Assembly (NCBI RefSeq): GCF_023734775.1
Contig: NZ_AP025732.1
Coordinates: 6,012,501-6,076,500, forward strand
Reading direction: 5' to 3'
Length of the DNA stretch: 64,000 bases
Source of the DNA: Nostoc cf. commune SO-36
GTDB lineage: Bacteria > Cyanobacteriota > Cyanobacteriia > Cyanobacteriales > Nostocaceae
The translations under genes were made by a program, and so were the position numbers. A model generated the notes under the pieces. It was given only the letters and a program-made list of their open reading frames with translations, had not been told where the DNA came from and made no database searches. This document shows, piece by piece, positions 15,704 to 25,679 of the stretch. Numbering within the stretch: position 1 is the stretch's first letter; each line of letters opens with the position of its first letter.

Positions 15704-18646
15704 CTACGCCATTTGCCGAGCCATTAACTGGGCAAATAGCCCATCAACAACAGCTAATTCTTGAAAATTTCCTTGCTGTACAACCCGGCCTGCTTGCAGT
15801 ACATAAATACGGTGAGCGTTGCGGATGGTGCTAAGTCGATGAGCGATCGCAATTCTGGTAACTTGTAACTTATCCAAGCTTTCACTGACAATCGCCTGGG
15901 TTCTGTTATCTAGCGCACTGGTAGCTTCATCGAATAGCAAAATACGAGGTTTTAATGCCAAAGCACGGGCAATTAATAACCGTTGTCGTTGTCCTCCAGA
16001 GAGATTGCCGCCTCCTTCACTAATCACGGTGTGCATAGACATGGGCATGGCTGCAACATCGTCAGCAAACCCAGACATCCGCGCAGCCTCCCAAGCTTCA
16101 TCGAGTGTAATCTGAGCGCCGCTAGCAATATTGTCGAAAATAGAAGCTGACATAATCCGGCCATTTTGCAGGACGACACCTAACTGTCGGCGTACTGCCT
16201 CAACATCCAACCCAGATAAATCTTGACCATCATAATAGATAGTGCCATCTTCAGGAGTCTCAAAACCCAATAGCAATCTAAATATAGTAGATTTACCGCT
16301 CCCAGAAGCGCCTACAAGTGCAATAAACTCCCCAGGCTGGGCATACAAACTCACATCATCTAGGATCAGAGGGCCATCTTGTCGGTAGCGGAATGTGACA
16401 TGATCTACAGCGATTTTGCCCATAAGCTTACCAGGATCGGCTTTGCACAGATCCACTTCTGGTATAGTTTCTAAAATTGGTTGCGCGCGTTTCCACTGAG
16501 GGACAACTTGCAAAGCGCCGGTAACTGTATTGCTTACGTCTGTAGCACCTTTAATAAAAGTACCAAACGCACTGTTAAAAGCTAGAAAAGTCCCAATTGT
16601 TAGTCCGATCGCACCTGTCGTCTGGGCCTCCTGAAGCTGTTGGATGGTAAACCAAAACAGGATGCCAGAAGTTACCGTGGGCATGACTGTATTGAAAAGG
16701 GCAACACCGTCTTCAACGTTCTGGGTGCTAAGTTCTAGTTTTATTTGCCGACTGTAGTTTTTACTCCAAGAAGCAAAACCGCGCTCCTCTGCTCCAGCCA
16801 CACGCAGTTTAGAAATACCATTGATTAGTTGTACTGTCTGCCCAAAGATATTTCCCTTTATTTCCAGCAGTGGGCGAACTTTGCGGACGAGGAGCATACC
16901 AGAAAGTGTAGTCACAGCTACAATAACTACTGCTACAGCCACGGCAACTAAAGCTAATTTCCAGCTGTAGTAAAACAAGAGCAACAAGTTTAATAATGAG
17001 AAAAAACCAGTGATTAAAGTAATTAGGGTTGTGCCACTTAGTAGGCGACGGATTGTACTAATTGATGTCACACGGGACTGAAGATCGCCTGTGGTGTACT
17101 GCCGGAAAAAGGATACTGGCAAGTTTAGCAGCCGATCCCAGACAGCAGCTTGGGTGGAAGCATCGGAAATTGTTTCCACGCGCAAAAGTGCGAATCCTTG
17201 AGCCAGCCGAAATACTGCTGTCCCAAAAGCTGCAACCAGCAACCCCAAACCAACTTGTAGTAATAATCCGCGATCGCTATCTGGAATGGCGTTGTCAATT
17301 AAAATGGCTGTGGCGTGGGGTGTGAGCATACCCAGCAGTGTCGCGGCAATCCCAGTTAAAAAAACTATTAGTATATCTCTGCCATGATTCTTAAGCGCGA
17401 ACCGAAATAAATCGCTAGCGTTAAGAACTTTATTGGGCAAAGACCGATAAAACATATAAGCAACGGGCGCTAGTGTAGAAGCAACAAGGGCATCTACAGG
17501 ATGACGAGTGCCAACGCTTGGATCAAAGATTTCGTAGCGAGTGGCAGAAACGGGGAGGAGTGCCACTGGTCGGTTGTCCTCTTGGGTGTAGGCAACCAAA
17601 GGGCCACAGTCCTTTGACCACCAGTTGTCCCGCAATAAAATCTGTCGCATCCTTAACCGCGAAGCTCTAACAATTGCCTCCAATGGCTCCTTCACCCGCT
17701 TCAGGTTCTCTGACTTAGCTGGGGGGCGAATTTTCACACCTAAAGACCTGCCCACAGCACCAGTAACAACTAACAACGGCGCACCTTCTAGAAAAAAGGT
17801 TGCTTCTTGATTTCCTAAAGAAGATGCTAGTTCGCCCAGAGCTTCTGCTGTCACCTGACGATTGAGACGTTCCCGATCAGTCAGCCGTTGTAGCTCTTCT
17901 TGGGTTTCCTGCTGTTCTAGGAAGTTGATATATTGCAGCACTTGAGTATGAAACTGGGAAAGTCCCTCAAGTAGGATATCTGCGTTGCGGATGGTGCTTG
18001 TGGTTTGAGTGGCAAGTTGAACTTCCCCTACAGCTTGTAACCATATACCCTCGCTGAGGGGGAAAATTCCCGATGCCGGATCTAGAGTTAGTTCCTCAAG
18101 CCCCATCCATCGGACATTTCCTTGCTGAATTTGTACCCAAGCGATGTCTTGCGACAAGCCGCTTTGCGTCAACGCATTTGGTTCCGCCTGGAGAGTTTGA
18201 CCATCAATTAGAGAAAATCGCGCTTCTCCTGCTGCCTGGACTTGAATTGCTGGGGTGGCGATATGGGAAAGTGTAGTGTTGATTTGCTCGACCCAACCCT
18301 CAACCAAAGCAACTATTTTAGTATCCCCATCAACAACTAACTCCTCAAAGTATTCTCGGTCTACTTTCAGCAATTCTGTTTCTCCCATCGGCACTGCTAA
18401 AAGTTGGCGGTGCTGATGAATACAGTCAGAAGCTGTTCCGAAAAGAGCCTCTTCAGGATTGCTAGTGAACAAATAACGGCGAGTTCCTTCCGTGATACCA
18501 TTTTTAATGGTGACAGCAAACAACGCTATAGAGCCGGACTGCACCACCCAAATGGTCTGCGGGTCGTCTAGCAGTATTGGTTCATTTCCTTTAAGGCTGT
18601 ATAGTTGCCCCTGCAAATCTTCAATCCTAACTTGGTTAATGACCAT
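15704..18646 (-). CDS. NHLM-type peptide export ABC transporter, ATP-binding/permease (second subunit)
   Basis: One of two ABC exporters in the secretion system found with Nif11- and nitrile-hydratase-type leader peptides. The first 400 residues are not transporter: residues 1-150 resemble a cyclic-nucleotide-binding-like jelly roll (VVQSGSIALFAVTIKNG...RRYLFTSNPEEALFG), followed by a helical region. The exporter part has six membrane helices (about 425-700), then the ATPase with Walker A ALVGASGSGKST, the signature LSGGQRQRLLIARAL, Walker B RILLFDEATSALD and the switch His in IAIAHRLST. It has no C39 peptidase. The start at 18646 lies 2 bp after the stop of the upstream transporter gene, so translation is probably coupled. 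Family known from cyanobacteria and proteobacteria; cargo unknown. Confidence 0.9.
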   Translation of the reverse strand: MVINQVRIEDLQGQLYSLKGNEPILLDDPQTIWVVQSGSIALFAVTIKNGITEGTRRYLFTSNPEEALFGTASDCIHQHRQLLAVPMGETELLKVDREYFEELVVDGDTKIVALVEGWVEQINTTLSHIATPAIQVQAAGEARFSLIDGQTLQAEPNALTQSGLSQDIAWVQIQQGNVRWMGLEELTLDPASGIFPLSEGIWLQAVGEVQLATQTTSTIRNADILLEGLSQFHTQVLQYINFLEQQETQEELQRLTDRERLNRQVTAEALGELASSLGNQEATFFLEGAPLLVVTGAVGRSLGVKIRPPAKSENLKRVKEPLEAIVRASRLRMRQILLRDNWWSKDCGPLVAYTQEDNRPVALLPVSATRYEIFDPSVGTRHPVDALVASTLAPVAYMFYRSLPNKVLNASDLFRFALKNHGRDILIVFLTGIAATLLGMLTPHATAILIDNAIPDSDRGLLLQVGLGLLVAAFGTAVFRLAQGFALLRVETISDASTQAAVWDRLLNLPVSFFRQYTTGDLQSRVTSISTIRRLLSGTTLITLITGFFSLLNLLLLFYYSWKLALVAVAVAVVIVAVTTLSGMLLVRKVRPLLEIKGNIFGQTVQLINGISKLRVAGAEERGFASWSKNYSRQIKLELSTQNVEDGVALFNTVMPTVTSGILFWFTIQQLQEAQTTGAIGLTIGTFLAFNSAFGTFIKGATDVSNTVTGALQVVPQWKRAQPILETIPEVDLCKADPGKLMGKIAVDHVTFRYRQDGPLILDDVSLYAQPGEFIALVGASGSGKSTIFRLLLGFETPEDGTIYYDGQDLSGLDVEAVRRQLGVVLQNGRIMSASIFDNIASGAQITLDEAWEAARMSGFADDVAAMPMSMHTVISEGGGNLSGGQRQRLLIARALALKPRILLFDEATSALDNRTQAIVSESLDKLQVTRIAIAHRLSTIRNAHRIYVLQAGRVVQQGNFQELAVVDGLFAQLMARQMA

Positions 18647-18648
18647 AA

Positions 18649-20889
18649 TTAAGCTCCCTCTTCACTGCTAATTAACCGTGAATACACCCCCTCTACTTGC
18701 CACAATTCCTCGTGAGTACCTCGTTGCACTACCTTTCCACGTTCAAGGACAATGATTTCATCACAATCGCGGATCGTGCTTAATCGGTGTGCAACAATTA
18801 AGCAGGTACACCCACGTCGCCGCAAATTTTGGTCAATAATTTTTTCCGTCTCCGAATCTAGGGCGCTGGTAGCTTCATCCATAATCAGGATTGAAGGATT
18901 ATTAACTAAGGCGCGGGCTATTTCTAATCGCTGTCGTTGACCTCCACTTAAATTAGCCGCTCCTTCAATTAGTTCTGCATCAAACCCGCCAGACATGGAG
19001 AAAATGACATCATCAATAGCAGCATCTTTACTAGCCCGCACTAGATTTTTATCTGGTACTGTGGTATCCCATAAAGTCAAGTTTTCTCTAACAGTTCCGC
19101 CAAACATCAAAATATCTTGCTCCACCAATGCGACGGAGTTAGTTAATATCGATTGCGGAATCTGCTTTCTAGGTTGACCATCAAAGCAAATTTCTCCCTC
19201 CCAAGGTTCGTAGAGTCCGCTTACCAGTTTGGCTATAGTAGACTTACCAGAGCCGCTCCCGCCTACTAAAGCTACTCGTTGTCCAGGCTTAACTGACAGG
19301 CTAAAATTTTCAATTAGAGGTGGATCTAAGCGGCTATAGCCAAATGTCACATTCTCTAATTCGATGTACCCCTGTAATCTAGGCAGAGGGGATGAGGGAA
19401 ACAAAGAGATTTTTTCTTCCCCTGCTCCCCCTGCTTCATCAATCGGGTTATCCAACACATCATCTAGGCGAATCAAATTCCCTTCCATTTCTTGCAAGGT
19501 ACTGCCGAAGCTAACAAGATTATTAACAGGTAGCAAAAAGCTCTGCATCAGTCCTTGAAAGGCTATAAGCATTCCGATGCTGAGGTGTCCATCCATCACT
19601 CTTAAACCACCTACAATTAATAAAGCCATTGATGAGAGTGAAGACAAAAGTGTAGGTAATATTGAGAAAGTCTGGTTTGTCACCCCTAGTTCTTGCTGAG
19701 AATTGATTGCTTTGGTGTAATACCCTGACCACCGCGAAAAGAAATCTGATTCTAACCCTGATGCTTTAAGAGTTTCTATACTTTGGAGAGCCGCTATGGA
19801 TGCGCCAGCCGCTTTACCATACTCTTGAATTAATCGCTGATTAGCATCGACGCGCTGACGGGAGATCCACTGCAAGGTTAAGACATTCACAGTAGCAAAA
19901 CTAGCTACAACTAAAGTCAGTACCCAGTCATATTGGAGCATGAGTAAAGCGTAAAAAATTACCATCACCGCATCAATGACTGTAGTTGCCAATCGCCCCG
20001 AAAGCACATCAGCAACTTGGTCGTTGAGACTGGTGCGGTTACTAATTTCACCTGCAAACCGTTGAGCGTAGAAGTTAACGGGTAAGTGCAGGATGTGCCA
20101 CAGAAAACGACTGGACATTCCCACAGACAGCTTGACTTTTAAGCGACGCAGATATCGCAACCGCAGTAGTGTTAATACTCCTTGGAGGACTGCTGCGATC
20201 GCCATCGCCAATAACAACGGACGCAACCAGTGCTGCCGCCCTTGCACTAGGATTTCGTCTACAAACACTTGACTAAATACTGGTACTGCCAGCCCAACGA
20301 GTGTTAACAAAAATCCTGCCAGCAGACAGTAAATTAAGACACCAGTAGCACCCTTTAGCCGTGACCACAGCGATAAAATTAGGCTAGGTTTACGTCCCCC
20401 TTTTTCAAACTCCGCCCCTGGTTCTATAACCAGCACAACTCCGGTATACCCCTCGTCAAATTCCTGTCGGGACACCTTTCGCGGCCCAGTGGCTGGGTCA
20501 TTAAGATAAACCCAACTAGAACTAAATCCCTCTACTACTAAGAAGTGGTTGAAGTTCCAAAACACAATATAGGGAGGGCTGAGGTCTGGAAGTTGATCCA
20601 GTTCCTTTTTAAAGCCTTTTGCAAGGAGTCCATAGCTTCTGGCAGCTTTGAGGACGTTAGAAGCTTTGCTGCCATCGCGGGAGACTCCACACTCTCCACG
20701 CAGTTCTGACAAAGGCACAATCCGACCATAGTAACCCAAAATAATTCCTAAAGCTGCGGCACCACATTCTACTGCCTCCATTTGCAAAAGCGTAGGTGTC
20801 TTTACCCGCTTACCTGGATTTTTTAGCAGGTTTTGCAGGTACTGCAAAGGATTAATCGGTGCCACTAATGATGGATTAGTAGATACCAC
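18649..20889 (-). CDS. NHLM-type peptidase-containing ABC transporter (C39 peptidase/permease/ATPase)
   Basis: Cuts the double-glycine leader and exports the peptide. The N-terminal C39 peptidase domain (residues 28-155) is complete: oxyanion Gln36 and catalytic Cys42 in LLQMEAVECGAA, His115 in WNFNHFLVVEG and Asp131 in YLNDPATG. Six membrane helices follow (about 180-440), then the ATPase with Walker A ALVGGSGSGKST, signature LSGGQRQRLEIARAL, Walker B SILIMDEATSALD and switch His in LIVAHRLST. Length 746 fits. The start overlaps the HlyD gene by 14 bp and the stop is 2 bp from the next transporter, so the three form one transcript. Two nearby proteins with GG leaders (22.6 kb and 30.1 kb) are likely cargo. 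Confidence 0.94.
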   Translation of the reverse strand: MVSTNPSLVAPINPLQYLQNLLKNPGKRVKTPTLLQMEAVECGAAALGIILGYYGRIVPLSELRGECGVSRDGSKASNVLKAARSYGLLAKGFKKELDQLPDLSPPYIVFWNFNHFLVVEGFSSSWVYLNDPATGPRKVSRQEFDEGYTGVVLVIEPGAEFEKGGRKPSLILSLWSRLKGATGVLIYCLLAGFLLTLVGLAVPVFSQVFVDEILVQGRQHWLRPLLLAMAIAAVLQGVLTLLRLRYLRRLKVKLSVGMSSRFLWHILHLPVNFYAQRFAGEISNRTSLNDQVADVLSGRLATTVIDAVMVIFYALLMLQYDWVLTLVVASFATVNVLTLQWISRQRVDANQRLIQEYGKAAGASIAALQSIETLKASGLESDFFSRWSGYYTKAINSQQELGVTNQTFSILPTLLSSLSSMALLIVGGLRVMDGHLSIGMLIAFQGLMQSFLLPVNNLVSFGSTLQEMEGNLIRLDDVLDNPIDEAGGAGEEKISLFPSSPLPRLQGYIELENVTFGYSRLDPPLIENFSLSVKPGQRVALVGGSGSGKSTIAKLVSGLYEPWEGEICFDGQPRKQIPQSILTNSVALVEQDILMFGGTVRENLTLWDTTVPDKNLVRASKDAAIDDVIFSMSGGFDAELIEGAANLSGGQRQRLEIARALVNNPSILIMDEATSALDSETEKIIDQNLRRRGCTCLIVAHRLSTIRDCDEIIVLERGKVVQRGTHEELWQVEGVYSRLISSEEGA

Positions 20890-22321
20890 TGACAGACCTC
20901 AGAATAGGTAAAACAAACGTAATTGGCGATCGTTCTTCCACCTTGACTCGCACAGATGTAGTCGTTCCAGAAGAGATTTTCAGCTGCGGCCCATCGGAAG
21001 AAGACCACTCGTAGCCGCTAAAGGTGGTAGAATCTGGCTTCAAGTCAGCAAATACTTGAATAAATGCCTCTTGCTTTTCCCCCACCAAACCTGCAACCAC
21101 TTCAGGATTACCCACTACACTAGCGGCTGCTTCTCTGGTAATCGGAAATGCTGAGACAGTGGTAATTTTACCGACAATACCACCAAAGCGTTCCCGCTTC
21201 ACGGTTTTGGGTGTAATTTGCAGCGTCATACCTGGTTGAATTTTCTTGCCTTCTCCAACAGGAAAATAGGTGATGCCAACCATTTTGATAGATGGATTTT
21301 CTGCATCTATACTCCCTAAACGGGTTCCAGCATCAACCACCTGCCCTGTTGTCACAGTGATTTCGAGAATACGTCCTGAGTGTTGAGAAATAATCTGGCT
21401 GTTATTGCCTAATTGCTGTTCTAGTTTGGCAATCTCTCGCCTGACTTCTTGAATCTCGTTTTTGCGGGTAGTTGTAGTTTGCAGGTCTTCTTGAGCGAGA
21501 GTAGCTACTTTACTATTCTGTTCTTGCAACTGAGCTTGGATGTTTTTGATCTCGTTCAGATTTGAAAGATATTGCTGTTGTGCATCTGCTTCCTTAAGGT
21601 CTAATTGCTTCAACTGAGATTCAGCTTCATCGATGCTTGCACGCGCATTGTCGTATTGTTGCCGCGCTTCCAAGACTACATCATCAGGAATTGCGCCTTC
21701 TTTCAAAAGCTTCTGGCGGTTTTCTAGTCTCTTTTTATGAGTAGGAAGCAGCCCTTGGAGTGTTTGCAAGCGTCGTTGTGAGTTGAGGCGATCGCGCCCA
21801 ATAGACACTAGCCCTTTCTCCCTCAACACGGGTGTCAAATCCTGCACAATCTTGAGTCTTTGCTCAAGAGTTAAGCGTTGCTCTTGGATTGCTTTTGTGT
21901 CAAGCTGCTGACGCTGCCCTTGTAACAAACTAGCGTTGCGATCTTGATCCTCCAGTTGGACTAGTTTAGCTTGCGCTAGTTGTAATTGCTTACGCAAATC
22001 AACTTGGTCAACTGTTGCCAGTACATCTCCCTTCTTGACCACATCCCCAACATTGACATTTAGAGCCAGTAACTGCCCTGCGCCTTTGGATTGCAACGGC
22101 AAAACGTTGCGTGGATAAATTAGTACCCCTTGACCTTCTACAGTGATGGGAATCCGTCCATAAATACTCCAGACTACAGCGACGGCTACCAAGGAACCCA
22201 AAGCTGTTAAAGGCAGCCAACTTTTAGGGCTAACTACTTGCATTAATTGGTCTAATCTTTCAGGTGAAGATAAACGCTCTAATGACTCTTTTCGGAATAA
22301 ATTTTGTTTTTGTTCGACCAT
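20876..22321 (-). CDS. HlyD-family adaptor of the NHLM peptide export system
   Basis: Periplasmic adaptor linking the inner-membrane ABC exporter to an outer-membrane channel. It has a short cytoplasmic N-terminus, one membrane helix at about 37-52 (LPLTALGSLVAVAVVWSIYG), a split biotinyl-lipoyl domain (VLPLQSKGAGQLLALNVNVGD...VKKGDVLATVD and ITVTTGQVVDAGTRLG), and between them a long coiled coil (about 110-310) rich in Gln and Leu heptads. A beta-barrel end domain follows. Length 481 suits NHLM-type HlyD proteins. It is the first gene of the three-gene operon; 217 bp separate it from the upstream precursor peptide, so both a shared and a separate promoter are possible. Confidence 0.92.
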   Translation of the reverse strand: MVEQKQNLFRKESLERLSSPERLDQLMQVVSPKSWLPLTALGSLVAVAVVWSIYGRIPITVEGQGVLIYPRNVLPLQSKGAGQLLALNVNVGDVVKKGDVLATVDQVDLRKQLQLAQAKLVQLEDQDRNASLLQGQRQQLDTKAIQEQRLTLEQRLKIVQDLTPVLREKGLVSIGRDRLNSQRRLQTLQGLLPTHKKRLENRQKLLKEGAIPDDVVLEARQQYDNARASIDEAESQLKQLDLKEADAQQQYLSNLNEIKNIQAQLQEQNSKVATLAQEDLQTTTTRKNEIQEVRREIAKLEQQLGNNSQIISQHSGRILEITVTTGQVVDAGTRLGSIDAENPSIKMVGITYFPVGEGKKIQPGMTLQITPKTVKRERFGGIVGKITTVSAFPITREAAASVVGNPEVVAGLVGEKQEAFIQVFADLKPDSTTFSGYEWSSSDGPQLKISSGTTTSVRVKVEERSPITFVLPILRSVSGIY

Positions 22322-22538
22322 TTAGGATTCCTCGACAATCACTTCTGCTTGAACTGGAGACTGAAAAATTTGGTGGAGGATTCAGACCTGTCACCAAATG
22401 CTATGGTTAGTGTTGAAGTGAAATGGCTTGCATTAAAAAACTGACGGCAACAAGAGGGTTGTTTATCAAGTGCCGCCAGTGCAAGTGAAGCCCAGGACTT
22501 TTGTCAGCAAAAGAGACATCACTTTCTAAGATGCGCTA

Positions 22539-22793
22539 TTACTTGCCGCTTATTAAACCACCCACAGTGTCTACAGCTTTTCCGACAATGTTACCGCCAA
22601 GGTAGTTCAAGTTTGACTCCCCACTATTTTCACCACTAAGCCCGTCTGACAATCCTTGCGCTGCATCTCTAACGCCTTCTACAATAGGATTTCCTCCTCC
22701 GGCAACTGCTTCTAGTTCTTCAGTATTTAGCTCATCTGAAGCTTCAGATTGCTGTTCGGAAATTGGCAAGTTTTTTTCTTCAATATTTTCCAT
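22539..22793 (-). CDS. Double-glycine leader precursor peptide
   Basis: An 84-residue peptide. The acidic leader (residues 1-33) ends in ELNTEELEAVAGG, the typical hydrophobic spacing and GG cleavage site read by C39 peptidases. The core of about 51 residues (from Gly34) is rich in Gly, Ser, Asp and Asn, has no Cys and ends GGNIVGKAVDTVGGLISGK. That recalls small GxxxG-containing bacteriocin-like peptides, but nothing points to lanthionine, azole or other modification. AAGGAG lies 8 bases before the ATG at 22793. It is just upstream of, and co-directional with, the HlyD-ABC-ABC operon, so it is the best candidate cargo. Activity is unknown. Confidence 0.8.
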   Translation of the reverse strand: MENIEEKNLPISEQQSEASDELNTEELEAVAGGGNPIVEGVRDAAQGLSDGLSGENSGESNLNYLGGNIVGKAVDTVGGLISGK

Positions 22794-23286
22794 TTTTATT
22801 TCTCCTTGTATTCAATCAATTCCAGGTTTAATGAGTTTTTTAGAAGGGTTATTTTCTGTTTCTCATTAGTACCTGTTCTATTTAAAAGTGTAAGTATTAA
22901 AACCTCTGAAAACAATCTATTTTTTTTTGATAAGACTAGCATTTTTTTAGGTTTATTTTTTTAATAGCAATGGATAGATTGTTATATATTCTTGTAAAAA
23001 AATATGTTTAAAATAAAACCTATTTTCGGCTGACAGGCGTGGAGTTTAGCTTATTAGAGTTGTTAGTAAATCATTCGTAAAAGATTTTTTGCGATTATAA
23101 ATGTTATAATTGCGGGGTTTTCTACCAGAGGTTCATACAGATACCCGTGTGGTAGATGTGCATATTTATAGAAAAGGGGACAAAGATAGAATCAGATCCC
23201 AATAACCCAGGATTTATTCTGACAGTAAGAGATAGTGGTTATTTTTCCAACAAATTATTTATTCAGCACAGTAATAGCAAAACAAT
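22794..23286. other. AT-rich divergent intergenic region
   Basis: About 490 bp between the precursor peptide (minus) and the SDR gene (plus). Very T-rich near 22910-23000, no HIP1 site and no supportable gene. It should hold both promoters. Confidence 0.55.
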
Positions 23287-23967
23287 ATGACTAAACTCAT
23301 CTTAATTACAGGCATAAGCAAAGGTCTAGGTTATGCGATGACCGAGGGTTTTATTCAACAGGGACATACTGTTATTGGTTGCGCCCGTTCATCAGATGCT
23401 ATCGATAAAATACGCCAAAAGTTTAGTGCTACTAATGATTTCACATCTGTAGACGTGGCAAATGAACAGCTTGTAAAAAAATGGGCAGAACACATACTTG
23501 ATAAATATGCACCGCCAGATATAGTGATTAATAATGCGGCAATTATTAATTACCCAGCACCTTTGTGGGAAATTCCATCGGAAGAATTTTCTGATTTAAT
23601 AGATATCAATATCAAAGGAGTAGCGAATATAATTCGCCATTTCGTACCAGCAATGGTGAAAAACAAACGGGGTATTATTGTTAACTTTAGTTCTGGCTGG
23701 GGACGTTCTACTTCAGCCCAAGTTGCACCATACTGTGCTTCCAAGTGGGCAATAGAAGGATTAACTCGTTCTTTGGCACAAGAATTGCCGACTGGTATGG
23801 CAGCCATACCCCTCAATCCAGGGATTATTCATACAGATATGCTCTCTATTAGCTTTGGAGAAGAAGCTGCTAATTATACACCCGTATCCGATTGGGTATT
23901 GAAAGCTGTACCATTTATTCTCAAATTAAAACCTGAAGATAACGGGATTACTTTGACTATACATTAA
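23287..23967 (+). CDS. Short-chain dehydrogenase/reductase (SDR)
   Basis: NAD(P)-dependent oxidoreductase of the classical SDR family. The cofactor motif TGISKGLG is near the N-terminus, NNAA follows (INNAAIIN), and the catalytic Ser-Tyr-Lys are seen as VNFSSGWG and YCASKWA. The 226-residue length is a little short of the usual 245, mainly at the C-terminus, which ends DNGITLTIH. The substrate cannot be inferred. It is convergent with the 145-residue protein gene, the two stops being only 10 bp apart. Sitting between the export operon and the sensor cassette, it could belong to this locus, but its opposite strand argues for separate regulation. Confidence 0.88.
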   Translation: MTKLILITGISKGLGYAMTEGFIQQGHTVIGCARSSDAIDKIRQKFSATNDFTSVDVANEQLVKKWAEHILDKYAPPDIVINNAAIINYPAPLWEIPSEEFSDLIDINIKGVANIIRHFVPAMVKNKRGIIVNFSSGWGRSTSAQVAPYCASKWAIEGLTRSLAQELPTGMAAIPLNPGIIHTDMLSISFGEEAANYTPVSDWVLKAVPFILKLKPEDNGITLTIH

Positions 23968-23977
23968 AGAGTGAATC

Positions 23978-24388
23978 TCAATTGCGATTGTTGCGATTAG
24001 GTGTCGGCAGTTGCATTATCTCAGAAAAACGTGAATATTTAACTGCATCGGTAGGGGGATAATCCGCCGACACTGCAAGTAACCCAATTTTTATATCCTG
24101 GAAATAAATCACACCCCCAATACGCCCTTCAACTTGGAAAGCTCCATGAAATAAATGATACGGAGCTATATAAATCAGGAAAAAGTCAGTAATCTTGATT
24201 GCCCTGCCAAACATCTGCTGACAAGTTTTGTGGAGGACAGCATTTAGATATTCATTATAGGCAGGCTCACCCAGGTCAGTGAATTCTGGCTTATCCGCAA
24301 AATGATCCATATAAAATAACCAAATATCGGACAAGTCTGCAACGTCCGTCAGTTTTTGCTTCAGTTCCTGCAATCGGTCAATTTTCAT
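23978..24388 (-). CDS. Conserved-looking protein of unknown function
   Basis: About 136 residues from the ATG at 24388; upstream in-frame starts at 24397 (ATG) and 24415 (TTG) would add 3 or 9 residues. No domain is recognised. It is a mixed alpha/beta sequence with aromatic-rich strands (IWLFYMDHFAD, FFLIYIAPYHLFHGAFQVEGRIGGVIYF), no signal peptide, no membrane segment and a basic tail PTPNRNNRN. The strand pattern suggests a small soluble fold. It lies about 200 bp downstream of, and in the same direction as, the cNMP-binding gene at 24594, so it may be the last member of that cassette. Confidence 0.65.
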   Translation of the reverse strand: MKIDRLQELKQKLTDVADLSDIWLFYMDHFADKPEFTDLGEPAYNEYLNAVLHKTCQQMFGRAIKITDFFLIYIAPYHLFHGAFQVEGRIGGVIYFQDIKIGLLAVSADYPPTDAVKYSRFSEIMQLPTPNRNNRN

Positions 24389-24593
24389 AGTGTACATCTT
24401 CAGGAGATGGGACAAACAGACAGCACTGTTAAAACAGTTATCAATTATATAGGAATCGTATTTGATTTTTGAAATTATCTGTGTGCGCGGGGAGTAGGGA
24501 GTAGGGAATAAGGAATTAGGCTTTTCGATCTGTACCGAGCTTTTTCATAAATCAAATATTAGTCCTATATTAGTTATCAGTCTCAAAATAAAT

Positions 24594-25676
24594 CTAATTT
24601 TTTCTTAAACGGCTTAACATCCAATCAAATCTTGTTCCAGCCAGTGCCATGTTATCTAATATATTAGAATCCAGTTCATCCTCATATTCAACATTTTCAT
24701 CCAGTGATTGACCTTTGCTATAAATGCGTCTGCCATAACCAAGCCTACTGAACATTTCCTGTAATCGATTTGCAAGCAAGGTAGCAATCACCCGATAAAA
24801 TCGAGAAGCAAAACCTATATCCTGTTGTAATTTTGCTGCTAATTGTTGTCGAGGAATTGACAATACAAGCGAGTCTCCAATAGCCCTGACAGTTGCAAAA
24901 GGCAAACGGGTATCAATGAAAGCTGTTTCTCCGACGATTTCGCCCTTAGATAATCTTGCTATCTCTCTACTTCTAGTTTCGTCACCCTCTAAAGCTGCAA
25001 AGGCGCGAGTTAAAGGATTACGTTCATCCTCAGAAACAGAAACTGTCATTGTTCCATCCAGGAGGATATACAGTGCATCCACAGGCCCTCCCTCACGGAT
25101 GAGTACTGTGTTAGCGGCAATTTTTTGGCTAGTACCTGTAGCAATCAACCAATCGATGTCGCTATCATGCAATTGTTCTAAAACAAATAGCATATCTCTG
25201 AGCGTATTGCTCTTAACAAGTTTGCTATGACCAAGTTGAGTGATTCTGTTTGCAAGTAGAATAGCGATCGCTCGATAAAATCGAGATGCAAAACCAATAT
25301 CCTGCTGCAATTTTGCGGTCAATTGGTGCCGAGAAATCGATATTACCACCGATTTTTCAATTGCTTCAACAGTGGTAGCAGCTGGACGGACATTAATAAA
25401 CGGGATTTCTCCTACTATCTCACCACTTGAAATCCGCGCAATCTCTCGTCCTAATGTTTCGCTATCCTCCATCGCTGCAAAAGCTCGATCCAGAGGATTG
25501 TTTGTAGCCTGCGAAACAGTAATTGTGAATGTTCCATCCAGTATGATGTGTAGGATATCCAGGGCTTTTCCTTGCTGCACAAGGATAGTGCCAGCAGGTA
25601 TTTCCTTTTTACGACCCGTAGCGATCATCCAATTGATGTCGCTATTATTCAATTCCTTAAGTAGAACTTCTGTCAT
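24594..25676 (-). CDS. Tandem cyclic-nucleotide-binding domain protein
   Basis: Two CRP-like cNMP-binding jelly rolls in one chain, at about 10-155 and 168-315, clearly an internal duplication. Both contain EIAR(I/L)S.GEIVGE, a phosphate-binding-cassette Arg region, and the same ending AKLQQDIGFASRFYR.IA.LLANR. No DNA-binding helix-turn-helix or kinase follows; after the second domain there is only a 45-residue tail. It should therefore act as a nucleotide-responsive protein partner, not as a CRP-type regulator. It starts 3 bp after the stop of the upstream HExxH protein gene, so the two are translationally linked. The cassette segments differ from classical CAP (GEIPFINVRPAA, GETAFIDTRLPFA), so binding of cAMP or cGMP is unproven. 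Confidence 0.88.
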   Translation of the reverse strand: MTEVLLKELNNSDINWMIATGRKKEIPAGTILVQQGKALDILHIILDGTFTITVSQATNNPLDRAFAAMEDSETLGREIARISSGEIVGEIPFINVRPAATTVEAIEKSVVISISRHQLTAKLQQDIGFASRFYRAIAILLANRITQLGHSKLVKSNTLRDMLFVLEQLHDSDIDWLIATGTSQKIAANTVLIREGGPVDALYILLDGTMTVSVSEDERNPLTRAFAALEGDETRSREIARLSKGEIVGETAFIDTRLPFATVRAIGDSLVLSIPRQQLAAKLQQDIGFASRFYRVIATLLANRLQEMFSRLGYGRRIYSKGQSLDENVEYEDELDSNILDNMALAGTRFDWMLSRLRKN

Positions 25677-25679
25677 AAC